Assembly (NCBI GenBank): GCA_030068075.1
Contig: CM057825.1
Coordinates: 122,981,239-123,045,238, forward strand
Reading direction: 5' to 3'
Length of the DNA: 64,000 nt
Source of the DNA: Paguma larvata
Lineage: Eukaryota > Chordata > Mammalia > Carnivora > Viverridae
The notes below the pieces were generated by a model, which had not been told where the DNA came from, did not search any database, and was given only the letters and a program-made list of their open reading frames with translations. Made by a program: the position numbers and the translations under genes. How positions within the stretch are numbered: position 1 is the first letter of the stretch; the number at the start of each line of letters is the position of its first letter. This document shows positions 22,080-33,430 of this stretch, one piece after another.

Positions 22080-22880
22080 TTTTATTTTTTGCTCTAAGGC
22101 AGATACCATTCAAAGCCCCATTGTATGGATGAGGAGACAAGGATCCAGAAAGGTGCAATGACATGCCTAAGATCACCCAGCTGGTACCCTGGGCTGATGA
22201 TATTTGTACTCAAACTTCGTGGCTCCAGAGCCTGGGCTCAAACCCCTATACCGCAGCACTGGTATTTCCATAACTGTCTACTGCTATAGCCTCTTAAGTC
22301 TTTCAAGGACAAAGACTGTGTAATTTATCATTGTACTTCTAACACCTGGGACATGTTAGGTGCATAACAAATGATGTAATTAATGGACTGCCAGGATAGG
22401 GTGTGATAGATATCCACCACCTACTGTGTGCCAGGCAATCTGCTTGCCACTTTCCTAATACTAGGTGAAAGAAAGCATAGAATTCAAACCCAAGAGCCCT
22501 GATTTCAGTCTCAATGAGATGAAAGACTACCCACACGACTCCCAGGCTGGTAACCACTGGTGAGTTACATGATCTTTCTAAGCTTTAATTTTTCATTTGT
22601 AAGTAGGGACAGCAAATGTGGCTATTTCAGAGGACTGAGTGACACATATAAGGCATCTAGCATAGTGCCTGGTACACAGCCAGGGCTCAGTAAATGTGAA
22701 CTGCTATTGGCATCTCATTGTATCCCCACAATCACCTGTTGAGGTGGCTACTATTATCATACTGTTATTTTCTTTTTTAGCTGAGGAAAATGAATCTATT
22801 GCCAGAAGTTGCAAAGCTAGTAAGTGGCAAATCAGGGACTAGAACCCAAGATGACCTGACAGTAAGTCTGTGCTCCTTTC
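22080..22880. repeat. Cluster of MIR/L2 fragments
   Basis: About 22085-22240 reverse MIR ('tgtatggatgaggagacaagg', 'gatcacccagctggtaccc'). About 22270-22370 L2-like. About 22545-22700 forward MIR ending 'ggctcagtaaatgtgaac'. About 22735-22880 reverse MIR ('gctgaggaaaatgaatc', 'aagctagtaagtggcaaatc'). Confidence 0.6.
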
Positions 22881-22884
22881 TCTC

Positions 22885-23680
22885 CAGGTTCTCTCAAGGA
22901 GACAAAGGGTTTTAGTAATCGTGCCTGCTCCCCTGGAGAAGGCCACTGGCTGGGGAGCACTGAGGAGAGCAGCTTGCTGGAAAGAAGAGGCTGCCTCAAG
23001 CATCCAGGCTCGGAGGGAGATTCCATCCTCTCTCATTCCTTGCATCTCTATGTGTGCCCGGGAAAGAGATGGCCCTAAGGACTGCAGGGGTGATAGCTAG
23101 TGGGCAGAGTGCAGGGAGAGGAGAGATGAGAAGGACAGGAGGGGAGGATGAAATGTGGGAGAGTGTGATGGAGGGGAGAGGGCTGTGGCAGCCCAGGATG
23201 ACTGTCCAAAGTAGATGGAAAGGTGACTAGGACAATTGAGGGCAGGGAGCTAGGAGGCTGAGGAGAGGCAAGGGTGGCCTGTCTCCTCATGGTGGTGAGC
23301 TGATCTCTCCCTAAGTGGAAGAGCTGTTGCCATGACAACGCCCAGAGCCAGATCGATGCTTGGCATTGGATGGAGCTCTCAGTCACTGCCATCTCCCTCC
23401 CCCCCTCTCTCCCCTGAAGTGGGGAATATGTGAGGGAGTGGGGGAGGATGGTCGGGGATCATCCTTTGCTCCCCAGAGCCTCCTGGAGTCATGACAGGGG
23501 TCCCCAGAGCCACCAACCTAGTACAGGAGATTGGGACTGGTGGGGGATAGGAGAGGATCCTCTGCTTACCTCCTAGGTCCTTTGAAGATGGGGCAAGAAG
23601 GAAGGATAGGGTTCCCCAGAGAATTGGAGGAACCTCCTGGCCTCTATCACTGGGGCTCAAGGGTACAGAAACCAAGTGTC
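22885..23680. other. GA/GT-rich unique block
   Basis: 23085-23660 is purine-rich on the + strand (many ggag/ggga words) without periodic units. No coding support: opposite-strand frames are low-complexity Ser/Pro. Confidence 0.4.
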
Positions 23681-24120
23681 ACCTTCTAACCTCAGTCATG
23701 CACAGAGACCTACAGAGAGGATCACAAGGCATGGGTTCAAATTCCTTTCTAGGTCTCCTGTTCATCATGTGGAAAATGCAGCCAGGGAATAGATTTTCTC
23801 TGAGGTTCCTTCCAGCTCTAAAAGCAATGACTTTTTTTTTCTTGTTAGTTTTATGAGGCAGAGTCACTGTTCTGGTGTGACTGGAGAAACCCCATAGAAT
23901 ACCTTCCTGCCTCAATGTAAGTCTCCTCACTGGCCAGTTAAGAAGTTCTGAAAGGCCACTACAGAGTCCACTTTTTTTGAGCTTGTAAAGCTCAAAATCT
24001 GGAGCTCTCAGATCTCGAGTGGAATGCTGAACCCACCACTGACTGACTCATTGATGCAAGTCCAAGTTCAAGGAGATCCATCAGGGATGAGAAGTTTGTT
24101 ACTGATTTGAGCTCAAGTAG
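23680..24120 (+). repeat. MIR-like fragments
   Basis: 'ggcatgggttcaaattcc' near 23730 and 'gaggttccttccagctctaaaagc' near 23800-23830; weak matches. Confidence 0.35.
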
Positions 24121-24180
24121 GAAGAAAGGAAGGAAGGAGAGAGGGGAAGGGAGGAGGAAGAAGAGGAGAAAGAGAAGTAA
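24118..24180. repeat. GGAA/GGAG-rich simple repeat
   Basis: Purine-only run of gaagg, gggga and agagg units. Confidence 0.85.
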
Positions 24181-24739
24181 AATAATAGTGAACAAGAAAA
24201 TCCAGCTGCAAAACAATAAACTCCTTTCTCTAAGTCTAAAGGCCACAGGGTTTTACCAGAAGCCCCACCCAGTCACCTTCACTTTCCCTCCAAGTCTGGC
24301 CTCAGGGTCGTGCATGAGTAAGGGTGGGGGGAAGCATTTCAGAGCAAAGCAAGAAGTTGACAGAGGGGCTTTCCAGGAGGGCAGAACAGGGGAGGGCAGC
24401 ATGAACACAAACAGGTGGCCCTCAAAGCCAGGAGATTTCAAGAAACTCTAAGCTACCAAAAAGCCTGGCAGTGGGTCTCCAGCATCCAGACTGGGGCTGT
24501 TAGTGTCCAGGAGGCTGTGGGTGTGAGCTGACCCTGAAGGATGGAGACGGAGGTTGGGGAAAGGGCTGGCACCGAGGCGAAGGCATCAAGTTCTGCTCAC
24601 TAATAGCGGCTGGAGATGCCAGCCTCCTGCTGTCTGCTTCGGTTTGGGAAATGAATACATTTTTTCAAAAGAGTGAGTTTTGCTCTTACTTTGAAAGTGA
24701 GCAGACTTGCTGGCACATGGTGGTCATTTTCCCTGTTAG

Positions 24740-25560
24740 GACCATGGTCTCTGTGGTCAGGAGATCCCAGATTCTGCTCCTTGTTAACAGTATTACCCCC
24801 AAGTATCAGTGTATCCCTCTGAAAATGGGGATAGGGGATATCAACACTGGAATGCAGCTGTAAGGATTAAATGAGATGATGTGCCAATGTTAGTTTAAAA
24901 CAGTTGTCTCCTAACTCTGGATGTACAAAGTGACAGAGGGAAATTTCTTCTAGAACCTCTGGGTCCAGGGTGGGAGGGGGGTACTGGAATGATCTCTGAG
25001 GGGCCGTAGGAGGACACATCACTGGAGGGGCGAGGAAGCCCATGTGTGAGATGATGGAGATGGACACAGGGCCATAGAGAAGCAGAGCATTTCCTTTCTG
25101 TGGGGTGAGACATCGTCAGCCCCATTCTACAGAGGAGGGGCTGAGGCTTACACAAGGGTTGGTATTTACCCAAGTTCACCTGGTCACCAAGTGGTGGAAC
25201 CTAAGTGCAAGTTCAGGTGTTTCTGCTTTCAGAGGCTAGGCCTTTCCCATAATCCCCTCAGAGAGGGCAGAGCATGAACGCAGGTGGTACTGACACCCAC
25301 TCAGGAAAGAGACTTCGCCTCTCTGAGCCTCAGTTACCTATCTGTAAAATAAGCGTTAGATATGCTAACATATATAAAAGACTGTAGCAATTTCAGGTAC
25401 ACAACAGAGTATGGGGAAGACGTTGTTCTAAGAGCCAGGAGTCCTGGGCTGTAGTCTTGCCTCTGTATCATTGTGTTGTGTGACTCTGAGTAAATCACAA
25501 CCCCTCTGGGCTTTATAAAGAGCATTAGCATTATAATTTCCAAGGGAACTTTAATGTTTA
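24740..25560. repeat. Cluster of MIR fragments
   Basis: Forward MIR about 24745-24900 ('ggattaaatgagatgatg'). Reverse MIR about 25110-25230 ('cccattctacagagg', 'gaggggctgaggctt'). Forward MIR about 25300-25360 ('ctctctgagcctcagttacc'). Forward MIR about 25430-25540. Confidence 0.6.
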
Positions 25561-25765
25561 TTTATTTTTGAGAGAGAGAGAGACAGACAGACAGAGCATG
25601 AGTGAGGGAGGGACAAAGTTAGAGGGAAACACAGAATTTGAAATAGGCTCCAGGCTCTGAGCTATCAGCCCAGAGCCTGATGTAGGGCTCAAACTCATGA
25701 ACTGTGAGATCATGACCTGAGCTAAAGTCGGCCACTTAAACTGACTGAGCCACCCAGGAATCCCC
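25555..25765 (-). mobile_element. Felid CAN-SINE with target-site duplication
   Basis: Reversed SINE from 'atgtttatttatttttgagag' to 'gagccacccaggaatccccc'. It is flanked by CCAAGGGAACTTTAA (25540-25554) and CCAAGAGAACTTTAA (25766-25780). Confidence 0.95.
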
Positions 25766-25904
25766 CCAAGAGAACTTTAACACAGGAGTGACTCAGCCTC
25801 CCCTCTAGAGATTGTGATTCATTTGGTCTGAGAGGAAGCCTGCATATCTGGGTTCTTCTAAGCCCCCAGGTGCTCTGGATGAGCAAACCGGGTTGAGATA
25901 ACAA

Positions 25905-26100
25905 TACTGGTCCTCAGGTGTACTCCCTGAACCAGCAGCATGGGCATCACCTGAGAGCTTGTTAGGAATGCAAAATCTCAGGCCTCCCAGGGACCTACTG
26001 AATCAGAAACATGGATGCTCTGTTTTTATAAGCCCCCCTCCCACCTCTCCCGGTGATTCTGATGTACATTCAAGTTTGAGGGCCTCTGGGCTACAGGAGG
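25905..26100. repeat. MER5/MER58-class hAT fossil
   Basis: 'accagcagcatgggcatcac', 'gagcttgttaggaatgcaaa', 'cctactgaatcagaaac' and 'gtgattctgatgtaca' in the usual order. Confidence 0.7.
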
Positions 26101-26660
26101 ATTCAAGCCTAAGAGCCTACACTTTTTAGGTCATGCATCAGAGGAACAAGATGAAAGAACTGGGTAAGAACAGGAGAAAGTGTGGGCAAAATTGGAAAAA
26201 CAAAAAGGGATGGGAGAACAGACCCAAAGAATCCAGAGGCAACCTCGATTTTGTCCCTGGGTGAGTTGGCATCACAGCTATGAAATCTGCTGAAATATTT
26301 AAAAGGCTTCCAAAGACATGCTTCTCAAAAAAGGGTGTGCAGTGGGGGTGGCTGAAACCACAGAATGAAGATGGCATGTCTTCCCAGAAAATCAATTTAC
26401 CAGAACATGTTTTAAGGGAAAAAGTTAAATTATTTCATCAATGAGTAATTGAAAACATGACTGTTAGATTAAAGCAAACAGACCTATGGTGCCACAGAAT
26501 ACCACCTGCTTGTACATTTCTTAGATAAAAGGAAAGCCTCAAAGACATTTTATACTTGCATTGGGGAGCTTTAGACAACAGCCTCAGGCCCCCCAGGGAC
26601 CAGTTCTCTTTTCCTTGCCTTTTGGTGGAAAACACAACCATTAATGAATGAATTAATGGA
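26100..26660. other. Intergenic sequence without supported features
   Basis: No repeat or gene recognised. Confidence 0.4.
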
Positions 26661-26664
26661 CTGA

Positions 26665-26860
26665 TTGATTAGATAAATGACTGAGTCCCTACCTTGTGCC
26701 AAACACCCCACTGGACACCAGGGATGTACCAGTAACAAAAATGGGCAAAGCTTCTGCTCTAGAAAAGCTTACAGTGTAATAAGGCATGGTGAGCAGGCTC
26801 TGGCAGTAATCCAATTAACACAAAAATAAATACATAATTACAGACTGTTATAAGAGTTCT
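26665..26860. repeat. L2-like 3' fragment
   Basis: 'ccctaccttgtgccaaacac', 'caccagggatgtaccag', 'ctagaaaagcttacagtgta'. Confidence 0.55.
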
Positions 26861-27019
26861 GAGAAAAAAAAAAAGGCAAAGAGAGAGAGAGATCCAAGTG
26901 TCCTGCATAAGACAGCGGGCCAGTCTGCAGTGAGATCAAGAAAGGTTTCTATTGAGAAGAGACACTGGAATTCAGACGGGGAGACCAGTGTGATAAGCCT
27001 ATTCCCAGGGGGTCTGGGG

Positions 27020-27245
27020 AAAGCATTCCATGTCTCTGGCTTCCCTTCCCTGGAACTCTCTTCTTTCTGCATCTTTAACCCCCAGATCATGCCCAACCCC
27101 CTCCAGGAAATGTTGCCTGACCCACTACAGTCACTCAGAACATCCTCTGAATTTACACAATCTCACTCTTCCAGCACCTCTGGAATCACTACTCACTCAC
27201 ACTGTGTCATTCAGGTCCCACCTTCATCGTGCTTTTCCATGCCCA
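27020..27245. repeat. L2-like fragment
   Basis: 'ccctggaactctcttctt', 'caaccccctccaggaaatg'. Confidence 0.45.
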
Positions 27246-27249
27246 AGTG

Positions 27250-27680
27250 ATACCAACACCATAGCGGACCATCGTAAGAAAACCATGAAGAAATAATGTC
27301 ATAAATATGCCATAAGAAAAGGTATAAAGGGATAAAGTATAAAGGTATAATTCTCTGTTATAAAGAGATTGGCAAATGTTAGAAGCATGTTCAAGGCAAA
27401 TCAGCACTCACTGAGACATTCTCCTTGAGACTTCACAAAGACCAAAGAAGCTATGAGAGGGGAAATACGGCACTTTGTGATCTGATAGTTGTCTGTGTAG
27501 TTCCTAAAACAACTTCATGTTCCACTAATGATATATAGCGTTGCTTATTTTTTTTTTGCATATTTCATGTTTTGTTTTGAGAAGGATGTTAGAGCTCTGT
27601 AACAAAACTAAAAAATGTGCAAGGATAAAGGCTCCTTTACATCCCCGATAGCACCTATGGTAAGTGTTTGAATGTTTCTC
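27250..27680. other. Unique AT-rich block with local ATAAAGG repeats
   Basis: 27310-27355 repeats 'ggtataaaggg', 'gataaagtataaagg' and 'tataattc'. A poly(T) of 10 lies at 27548-27558. No gene or named repeat recognised. Confidence 0.4.
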
Positions 27681-27683
27681 TCT

Positions 27684-27802
27684 TTTTTTTTAAGTTTATT
27701 TCTTTATTTTGAGAGCGAGCAATTGGAGCAGGGGAGGGGCAGAGAGAGGGAGAGAGGGCGAGAATCCCAAGCAGGCTGTGTGCTTTAAAGCTGGCAGCGC
27801 AT
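27684..27802 (-). mobile_element. Truncated CAN-SINE
   Basis: 'ttttttttaagtttatttc', GA-rich run, 'gaatcccaagcaggctgtg', 'ctttaaagctggcagcgc'. The tRNA-like head is absent; MIR sequence follows directly. Confidence 0.85.
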
Positions 27803-27804
27803 TA

Positions 27805-28060
27805 ATCATCCTTAATCTTTTCCTTGAACTGTGCTAAACCCTTTGCATGTGTCACCTTTTTTCTTTCCCACAATGTCTCTGGGACAGAGACAATACTGTC
27901 ATCTCAACTCAACAGAGAAGAAACTGAGGCTCAAGAGACAGAAGAAAATGACTTGACTGGGTTCATCCAGGAAGTAAGAGGCAGAAGGGGAGCTGGACCA
28001 GGTCTGGCAGTGAGGTGTTCAGGGTCACTGCAGCCAATGGCTCAGACCATTTGGACACAA
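27805..28060 (-). repeat. MIR fragment
   Basis: 'gaactgtgctaaaccctttg', 'cagagaagaaactgaggctcaag', 'ggaagtaagaggcagaagg'. Confidence 0.65.
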
Positions 28061-28499
28061 TTGGGGTGGCTCAGGGCTGCATCACAGATACATGTTCTGA
28101 TGAACAGTGCTTACTTTTGCATAGGGGCCCAGCCCAAAATATTCTTACAAAAATAAAATGAGAACATAAATGTAAAAAGGGGTGGAGGAAAAGAAATGAA
28201 TCCAAGTATTGCACACAACCGATTCCTCAGTAAAACCCATTATGAAACTCTCCTCACCTGCTCAGCCCTCTGTAACTCCCCACTGCCTCCAACCTGCATA
28301 TTTTGCCATGATCTTCATATCACCTGCCTATATCATATTGCCTATATCACCTGCATGCATTGATATTAAATAAGTGAACTGTTTTTTGGATGCACTCATA
28401 TGGTTCAATGCAAAATGGAAAAATTATAAAAAAGAACATGGTAAAAACTCTCCTACCCTCCCCTTTCACCCAGGTCCTCTTCTCAGACACAACCACCAC

Positions 28500-28858
28500 T
28501 GCTATGGTCTGAATGTTTGTGTTCCCCGACAAAATTCACAATTTGGAATCTTAACCCCCAGTGGATGTGGTTAGAAGGAGGCGGCCTTTGGGAGGCCGTT
28601 TGTGGTCATGGGGGTTGAGCCTCCATTAATGGGATTGGTGCCCTGATAAGAGACCCCAGAGAGCTCCTTAACTCCTTCTGGCTTGTGAGGACATGGTGAG
28701 AAGGCACAAGCTATGAACTAGGAAGAGAGCCTTAACCAGAGCGTAACTATGCTAGTACCTTGATCTCAGAATACCCAGCCTCCAGAACTGTGAGAAATAA
28801 ATTTCTGTTGCTTCTGTCTATGGTATTTTGTTACAGCCAACTGAGCAAACTAAGACAT
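28500..28858 (+). repeat. Solitary MaLR (MLT1/MST-like) LTR, near complete
   Basis: It begins TGCTATGGTCTGAATGTTTG and continues 'aggcggcctttgggagg', 'attaatgggattggtgccc', 'accccagagagctcc', 'gtgagaaataaatttctgttgc' (with AATAAA), ending 'gcaaactaagacata'. These are the landmarks of an ERVL-MaLR LTR. No internal retroviral genes lie beside it. Confidence 0.85.
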
Positions 28859-28891
28859 AAGACAACCTGTATCTGTTTCTAGCCTATATAA

Positions 28892-28893
28892 GT

Positions 28894-28935
<42 letters not shown>
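28892..28935. repeat. Alternating (GC)n(AC)n run
   Basis: 'gtgcgtgcgcgcgcgc' runs straight into about 12 AC units. It is alternating purine-pyrimidine, with a partly self-complementary left end. Confidence 0.95.
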
Positions 28936-28938
<3 letters not shown>

Positions 28939-29556
28939 AGAATGCGCACGCATGCACACATGTATACCCTTTTTAAACAAAAATAAAGCATACAGGGCAT
29001 AATGTTCTTCCATTTGCTTTTATGACTTAAAAATACACCTTAGAGCTTGTTTTATATCATAATGTAAAAACTTGCTATTTTTTAGGGCTGCTTTGTGTTT
29101 GTTTGCCCCATTCTTCAACCAGTCTCCAACTGATGAGCAGTTAGGTGGTTTCTAATCTTTCGATATTGCAAACAATACAGCGTGAATAATCTTCCAATTA
29201 TACTATTAATGACATGGCACCTTCCTTTCAATCAACTGTTTCTAAAAACTTTTCTCCCATCCTAAGCAGTATCTATGAAAGCACAGATTTGATGAGCTAA
29301 TGATGTATTTTTCTAATTCACACTAACATAGATAAGAAATCCACAACCATTTAAATTAAAGTACTTTCCTGTGTATCACCTGTAATCAGTCTGCTTGCCT
29401 GTGCCATGCATCCACTATTTAGGGAAACACCTGCTGCCCAGATGTTCCAAACTCCTTGGCCAGACACAGGAGGCCCTTGAGCATCTGCCCTCTGCCTCCC
29501 TCTCCAAACTCATTTCCCCTGTGTCCTATGCTCAAACATTGTGAAATGATAGGCCA

Positions 29557-29730
29557 TTTTTAAAGTTTATTTATTTTGAGAGAGAGAGAGAGAGAGGAAG
29601 AGAACCCCAAGCGGCTCCATGCTGTCAGCATAGAGCCCAAATTACGGCTTGAACTCATGAACCGTGAGATCATGACCTGAGCTGAAATCAAGAGTTGGAC
29701 GCTTAACCAACTGAGCCACCCAGGTGCCCC
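29557..29730 (-). mobile_element. CAN-SINE
   Basis: 'ttaaagtttatttattttgagag' to 'gagccacccaggtgcccc'. The flanks TGTGAAATGAT (29540-29550) and TGTGGAATCAC (29731-29741) may be a decayed duplication. Confidence 0.92.
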
Positions 29731-29779
29731 TGTGGAATCACAGGCTGTTTCAGGTGCATGTCAAACTGGATCATGCCCC

Positions 29780-29960
29780 AGTAACTCTGCACATGCTCTT
29801 CCTCTGCTTGGAACAGCATCTGCACCTCGTCCCCTGGAGAACTCCTATTCTCTTCTCAAGTCGTAGTCCAAGTTCTCCCCCTCCAGGAAGTCCTCTCTGC
29901 CTTCTTCATCCAAACCTGGATCCACACACCTGGCACATGCTTGCTTCTACTTTAACCCTC
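29780..29960. repeat. L2-like fragment
   Basis: 'ctcttcctctgcttggaacagc', 'ctccaggaagtcctctctgcc' in L2 order. Confidence 0.6.
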
Positions 29961-30006
29961 AGCACACAGAGTTAGTATGGCAGAGTGGTTAAGAAAGTAG
30001 GGTCTG

Positions 30007-30195
30007 GGGGTACCTGGGTGGCTCAGTTGGTTAAGCAACCAACTTTGGTTCAGGTCATGATCTCACAGTTCATGAGTCTGAGCCCCATGTTTGGCTGTCA
30101 GCCCAGAGACTGCTTCAGATCCTCTGTCCCCTTCTCTCTCTGCCCCTCCCCCACTCGTTCTCCCTCTCCCTCTCTCTCTCTCAAAAATAAATGGG
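30007..30195 (+). mobile_element. CAN-SINE, + orientation, inserted in a MIR
   Basis: 'gggggtacctgggtggctcagttgg', 'ggtcatgatctcacag', pyrimidine-rich tract, 'caaaaataaatggg'. The A-rich tail has given rise to a GGAA array. Confidence 0.95.
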
Positions 30196-30271
30196 AAGGG
30201 AAGGAGAGAGGGAGGGAGGGAGGGAGCGAGGGAGTAAGGAAGGAAGGGAGGAAGGAAGGGAGGAAGGAAGT
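30196..30271. repeat. GGAA/GGGA array grown from the SINE tail
   Basis: About 75 bases of gggaagg, gaggg and gaagg units directly after the SINE tail. Confidence 0.9.
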
Positions 30272-30819
30272 CTGAATTGGGTTGTCTGGGTTCAAAGTCC
30301 AACTCCACCACATACTACTAGAGGCTTGACCTTGGGCAGACTGCTTAATCTCCTGGGAGTTCAATATTCCTATTTGTAAAATGGTGATAATCATAACATC
30401 GACCTCATACTGAGGATGAAAAGATGTATTTAGCAGAGTAAATGCTCAGTAAATGTGCATTATGGCTATTACCTTTATGGCTGTTTCCCCTGCTACATTA
30501 TTAGCTCTTTTCAGCCTCCGAGCTCTTCAGTTTCTAATCCTGTCAGGCCTACCTTCAAAATAGATCTCATTTCTGAGCACATCTCACCCAGGCCACACTG
30601 CCAGCTGAGTGTGAGCCACCGTCCTCTCCCATCTGGGCATCAGGCTCCTAACGGCCTCTGTGTACTGTTTCCAGCAGCCAGAGGATCACAGTCCCCTTCA
30701 AGATAGAAGTCAGATGTAGTCGTATCCTGCTGTGAACCATCCAGGAGTTTCTATTCTTATTTTTATTCTTAAAATAAAAGTTTCTTATTCTTAAAATAAA
30801 ACCCAAAGTCCATACTATG

Positions 30820-31250
30820 GCAAAAGAGACCCACCGCATCTGACCCCTGCCTCCCTCCCGCTTCATGGTTCTCCCCCTTCTCCAGCCACATTGGCCTCCT
30901 TGCTGTTCCTCCAGCACACAGAGCGAATCCTCACCTGAGACATCCCCTTATTCCTCAGTCTGTTCTTCCCGCAGGTAGCCATAAGGCTCACTCCCTCAGT
31001 CCATTCAGGCCCTGACCTCCATCCAGATGGACTGCTTACAGTTCCTCTGCGGTCCTTCTCTGTTCCAAACACCCATGGCTTCTGGACATAATGTTTGTAT
31101 TTGTCTACCTGTCCCAGTGAAATGTATCCTTTACAAAGACAGACACTTCATTTTATTCCCCCACTGTATTCCCAATCCCCCAGCCAGTGCCTGGCAGATA
31201 GTAGGTGCTCAATAAATATTTGCTGACTGAGTGGACAAATGAATGCTAGA
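30820..31250. repeat. L2 3' region
   Basis: 'accccctgcctccctcc'-like start, 'gtttgtatttgtctacctg', 'cagccagtgcctggcagatag', 'taggtgctcaataaatat'. Confidence 0.6.
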
Positions 31251-31309
31251 GTACCTGGAACAGGGGAGGGAATGAAGGAAGGAGAGAAGGAAGCCCAGAA
31301 GATTTGGCT

Positions 31310-31840
31310 TTTTAGTTATGTGTATTTATTGAGATATAATTTACATATCATGAAATGTACCCACCGTAAGTCAGTATGTTTCAGTAAATTTCCACACTGA
31401 GCAAACCATCACCACCACCCAGTTTTAGAACTGTTCCTCACTCTTCTGGCCCATTTGCTGTCAGTCCAGCGTGGAGCTCCAGTCCCAAACCACCACCAAT
31501 CAGCTTCTGCACTCTCTAATTTTGCCTTTTCTAGAAATTTCATATAAATGGAATCATACATTATGTAGTCTTTTCTGTCTGGCTTTTTCTGCAACGTTTC
31601 ATAATTATTTTTAGGTTCATCCATGCCATGCATGCATAGTAGCTTGCTCCTTCTTATCCCTGAGTAGCATTCCATGGTAGAGATATGCCACATTTTGTTT
31701 GTCTATTTTCCAGTTGATGGATGTTTGTAGGGTTTCCTGTTTTAGCCTATTATGACGAATGTTGCCATGATTTTCAGGCACATGTATTTCCAAATGTCTG
31801 GGATAGATACCTAGCAGTGGACTTGCTAGGCCACACAATA
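31310..31840. repeat. L1M-type 3' fragment
   Basis: 'tattgagatataatttacat', 'caaaccatcaccaccacccag', 'tataaatggaatcatacatta', 'gtagcattccatgg', 'cagttgatggatgtttg', 'agatacctagcagtgg' are classic mammalian L1 3'-end landmarks. Confidence 0.8.
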
Positions 31841-31844
31841 AGCA

Positions 31845-32390
31845 TGAGTCCCGAAGATTTTGATGCCCTAATACTTTTGGAATCCCCACTGAGGCTTGTA
31901 AGAAAATGCTCCAACTGTGGTAAAGCAAAATGCATGTAAAACTCAGTTTGCGCTGCAAGTCCAGCTCCAAGTGCTAAGGACGTGGCCAATTCATTATGCC
32001 TGTGTTTGAAGCCCATCTTGCAGTTGTATTTGATGTATTGTCTGTGGGGAGACGGTGAAATTTGCCAGCCTTCAGACTAACAACTGAGCCTAATTTTTCA
32101 CCCAGTGATTCTAAAGAAGTTTCTTCTTGGCAGAGGTTTGGGCGAGGAACAGTTGAAATTGATTGTGGCAAATGATGTGGGAAGAAGTGATACAGTGTTT
32201 ACCACCGAAAGCACAAGTGAGAGGTGAAGTGAACATCATCAGGCAGAAGAGTCTCTGCCTTGCCTCCACCCTCCTGTGAGATTTTGGACCCTGCCAAAGC
32301 ATCCTAGACCCCTGTCATCACTGCCAACCATAGAGGCCTTGAAACCAGCACCCCAGATCTCAGATCCTGCCAGGTTCATCCTGACAAATC
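31845..32390. other. Unidentified block after L1 fragment
   Basis: Non-repetitive sequence with a + strand frame reaching into it from the L1 (…SPLRLVRKCSNCGKAKCM) and an 80-codon opposite-strand frame (31774-32016). Neither resembles a protein family I know. It could be a decayed retrocopy or a non-coding element. Confidence 0.3.
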
Positions 32391-32405
32391 CTCCATTCAG
32401 GTTTT

Positions 32406-32630
32406 GTTATTTTTTTTTAATGTCTTATTTATTTTTGAGACAGAGAGAGACACAGTGTGGGCAGGAGAAGGGCAGAAAAAGACACAGAGTCTGAAGCAGG
32501 CTCCAGGCTCTGAGCTGTCAGCACAGAGCCCTATGCAGGGCTGGAACTCATGAACTGGGAGATCATGACCTGAGCTGAAGTTGACACTTAACGGAGGATT
32601 AACCGACTGAGCCACCGGGGGAACCCCCTT
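32406..32630 (-). mobile_element. Felid CAN-SINE with target-site duplication
   Basis: 'taatgtcttatttatttttgag' to 'gagccaccgggggaacccc'. CATTCAGGTTTT is present at 32394-32405 and again at 32631-32642. Confidence 0.95.
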
Positions 32631-32642
32631 CATTCAGGTTTT

Positions 32643-33430
32643 AAACCTCATTGTTATGATGACGAGAATCCTCAGGAGCCAAAGCTTGCCTGGGATGTGC
32701 TGGCACTTAGAGAAAGCTTCCAGGTTTTCATCTCCTGCCCTTGCCACACTCCCCTGCTTTGCTCTGCTTTGCTTTAGTTTCAAAGACTTCATCCAGTGAG
32801 GGAACTGACCTTCAGCTGAATGCCTCAAAGACTGGACCCTCTTGGCCTCTGTCCCCATCCTACCCCATGAGAAAATGAAATGCTCACCACAGCTCTCCTT
32901 AGAAATCTTTTGTAGCATAAAATCAGAGTTGGTCCTAGGATATAATTTGGGCTTCAAAAGTCAATCTCTGATGTTCCCAACTGAACAAGGTAAATGCCCA
33001 TTTGACAAAAGTAAAATTAAAAAAAAAGCAGACTGAATGCAGAAGCTCTCAGAGCTTTGGGTAAATAAATATTCTCTCTGATGGGCTCCAGCCTCCCTGC
33101 AAAGAGAGAGGACATTGGGAAAACGATTGGTCAAGTGGGCAGATTTCTTAGGAGTTCTTGTTGCTCTTGCTTGTTTGATGCAACAGGGGTTCTATCTGAG
33201 AAGAAGGGCCCAATGAGTTGGGAGGCCAGCAGCCTCCAAGTGATCCCCGTGCAGGAGCTGACTGACATGGGTGGTAATGGGAGAAAGAAGTGAGGACGCC
33301 GTTGGCCTCAAGGCTAGGGTCTGAACCTGGTGAGATTGCTGAAGGAGCGACTGTGAGGCTCAAGGAACCCTGACAGTACAGCTCTGAGGGCCAGGGGACA
33401 AAATGGGGCACGTGCAGGAGGAGGCAGCAT
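32643..33430. other. Intergenic sequence without supported features
   Basis: Unique-looking; short frames with no family resemblance. Confidence 0.4.

Larger units (their letters stand above)
28420..29260. repeat. L1M-type 3' fragment split by a MaLR LTR
   Basis: LINE sequence lies on both sides of the LTR: 28430-28499 ('ctaccctcccctttcaccc', 'ctcagacacaacc') and 28862-29240 ('aatgttcttccatttgc', 'ccaactgatgagcagttagg', 'gatattgcaaacaatacagc'). Confidence 0.65.
29965..30480 (+). repeat. MIR interrupted by a SINE
   Basis: The MIR head at 29965-30006 ('tatggcagagtggttaag') resumes at 30272 ('ctgaattgggttgtctgggttcaaa', 'gaccttgggcagac', 'ttgtaaaatggtgataat') and ends near 'gctcagtaaatgtgc'. 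The two halves are collinear. Confidence 0.85.

Noticed and set aside
31721..31939. Frame with a C-x2-C-like ending (CSNCGKAKC), looked like a zinc-binding gene piece
   Set aside because: Its first two thirds are L1 3' sequence and the frame is short, so it is a read-through of a repeat.
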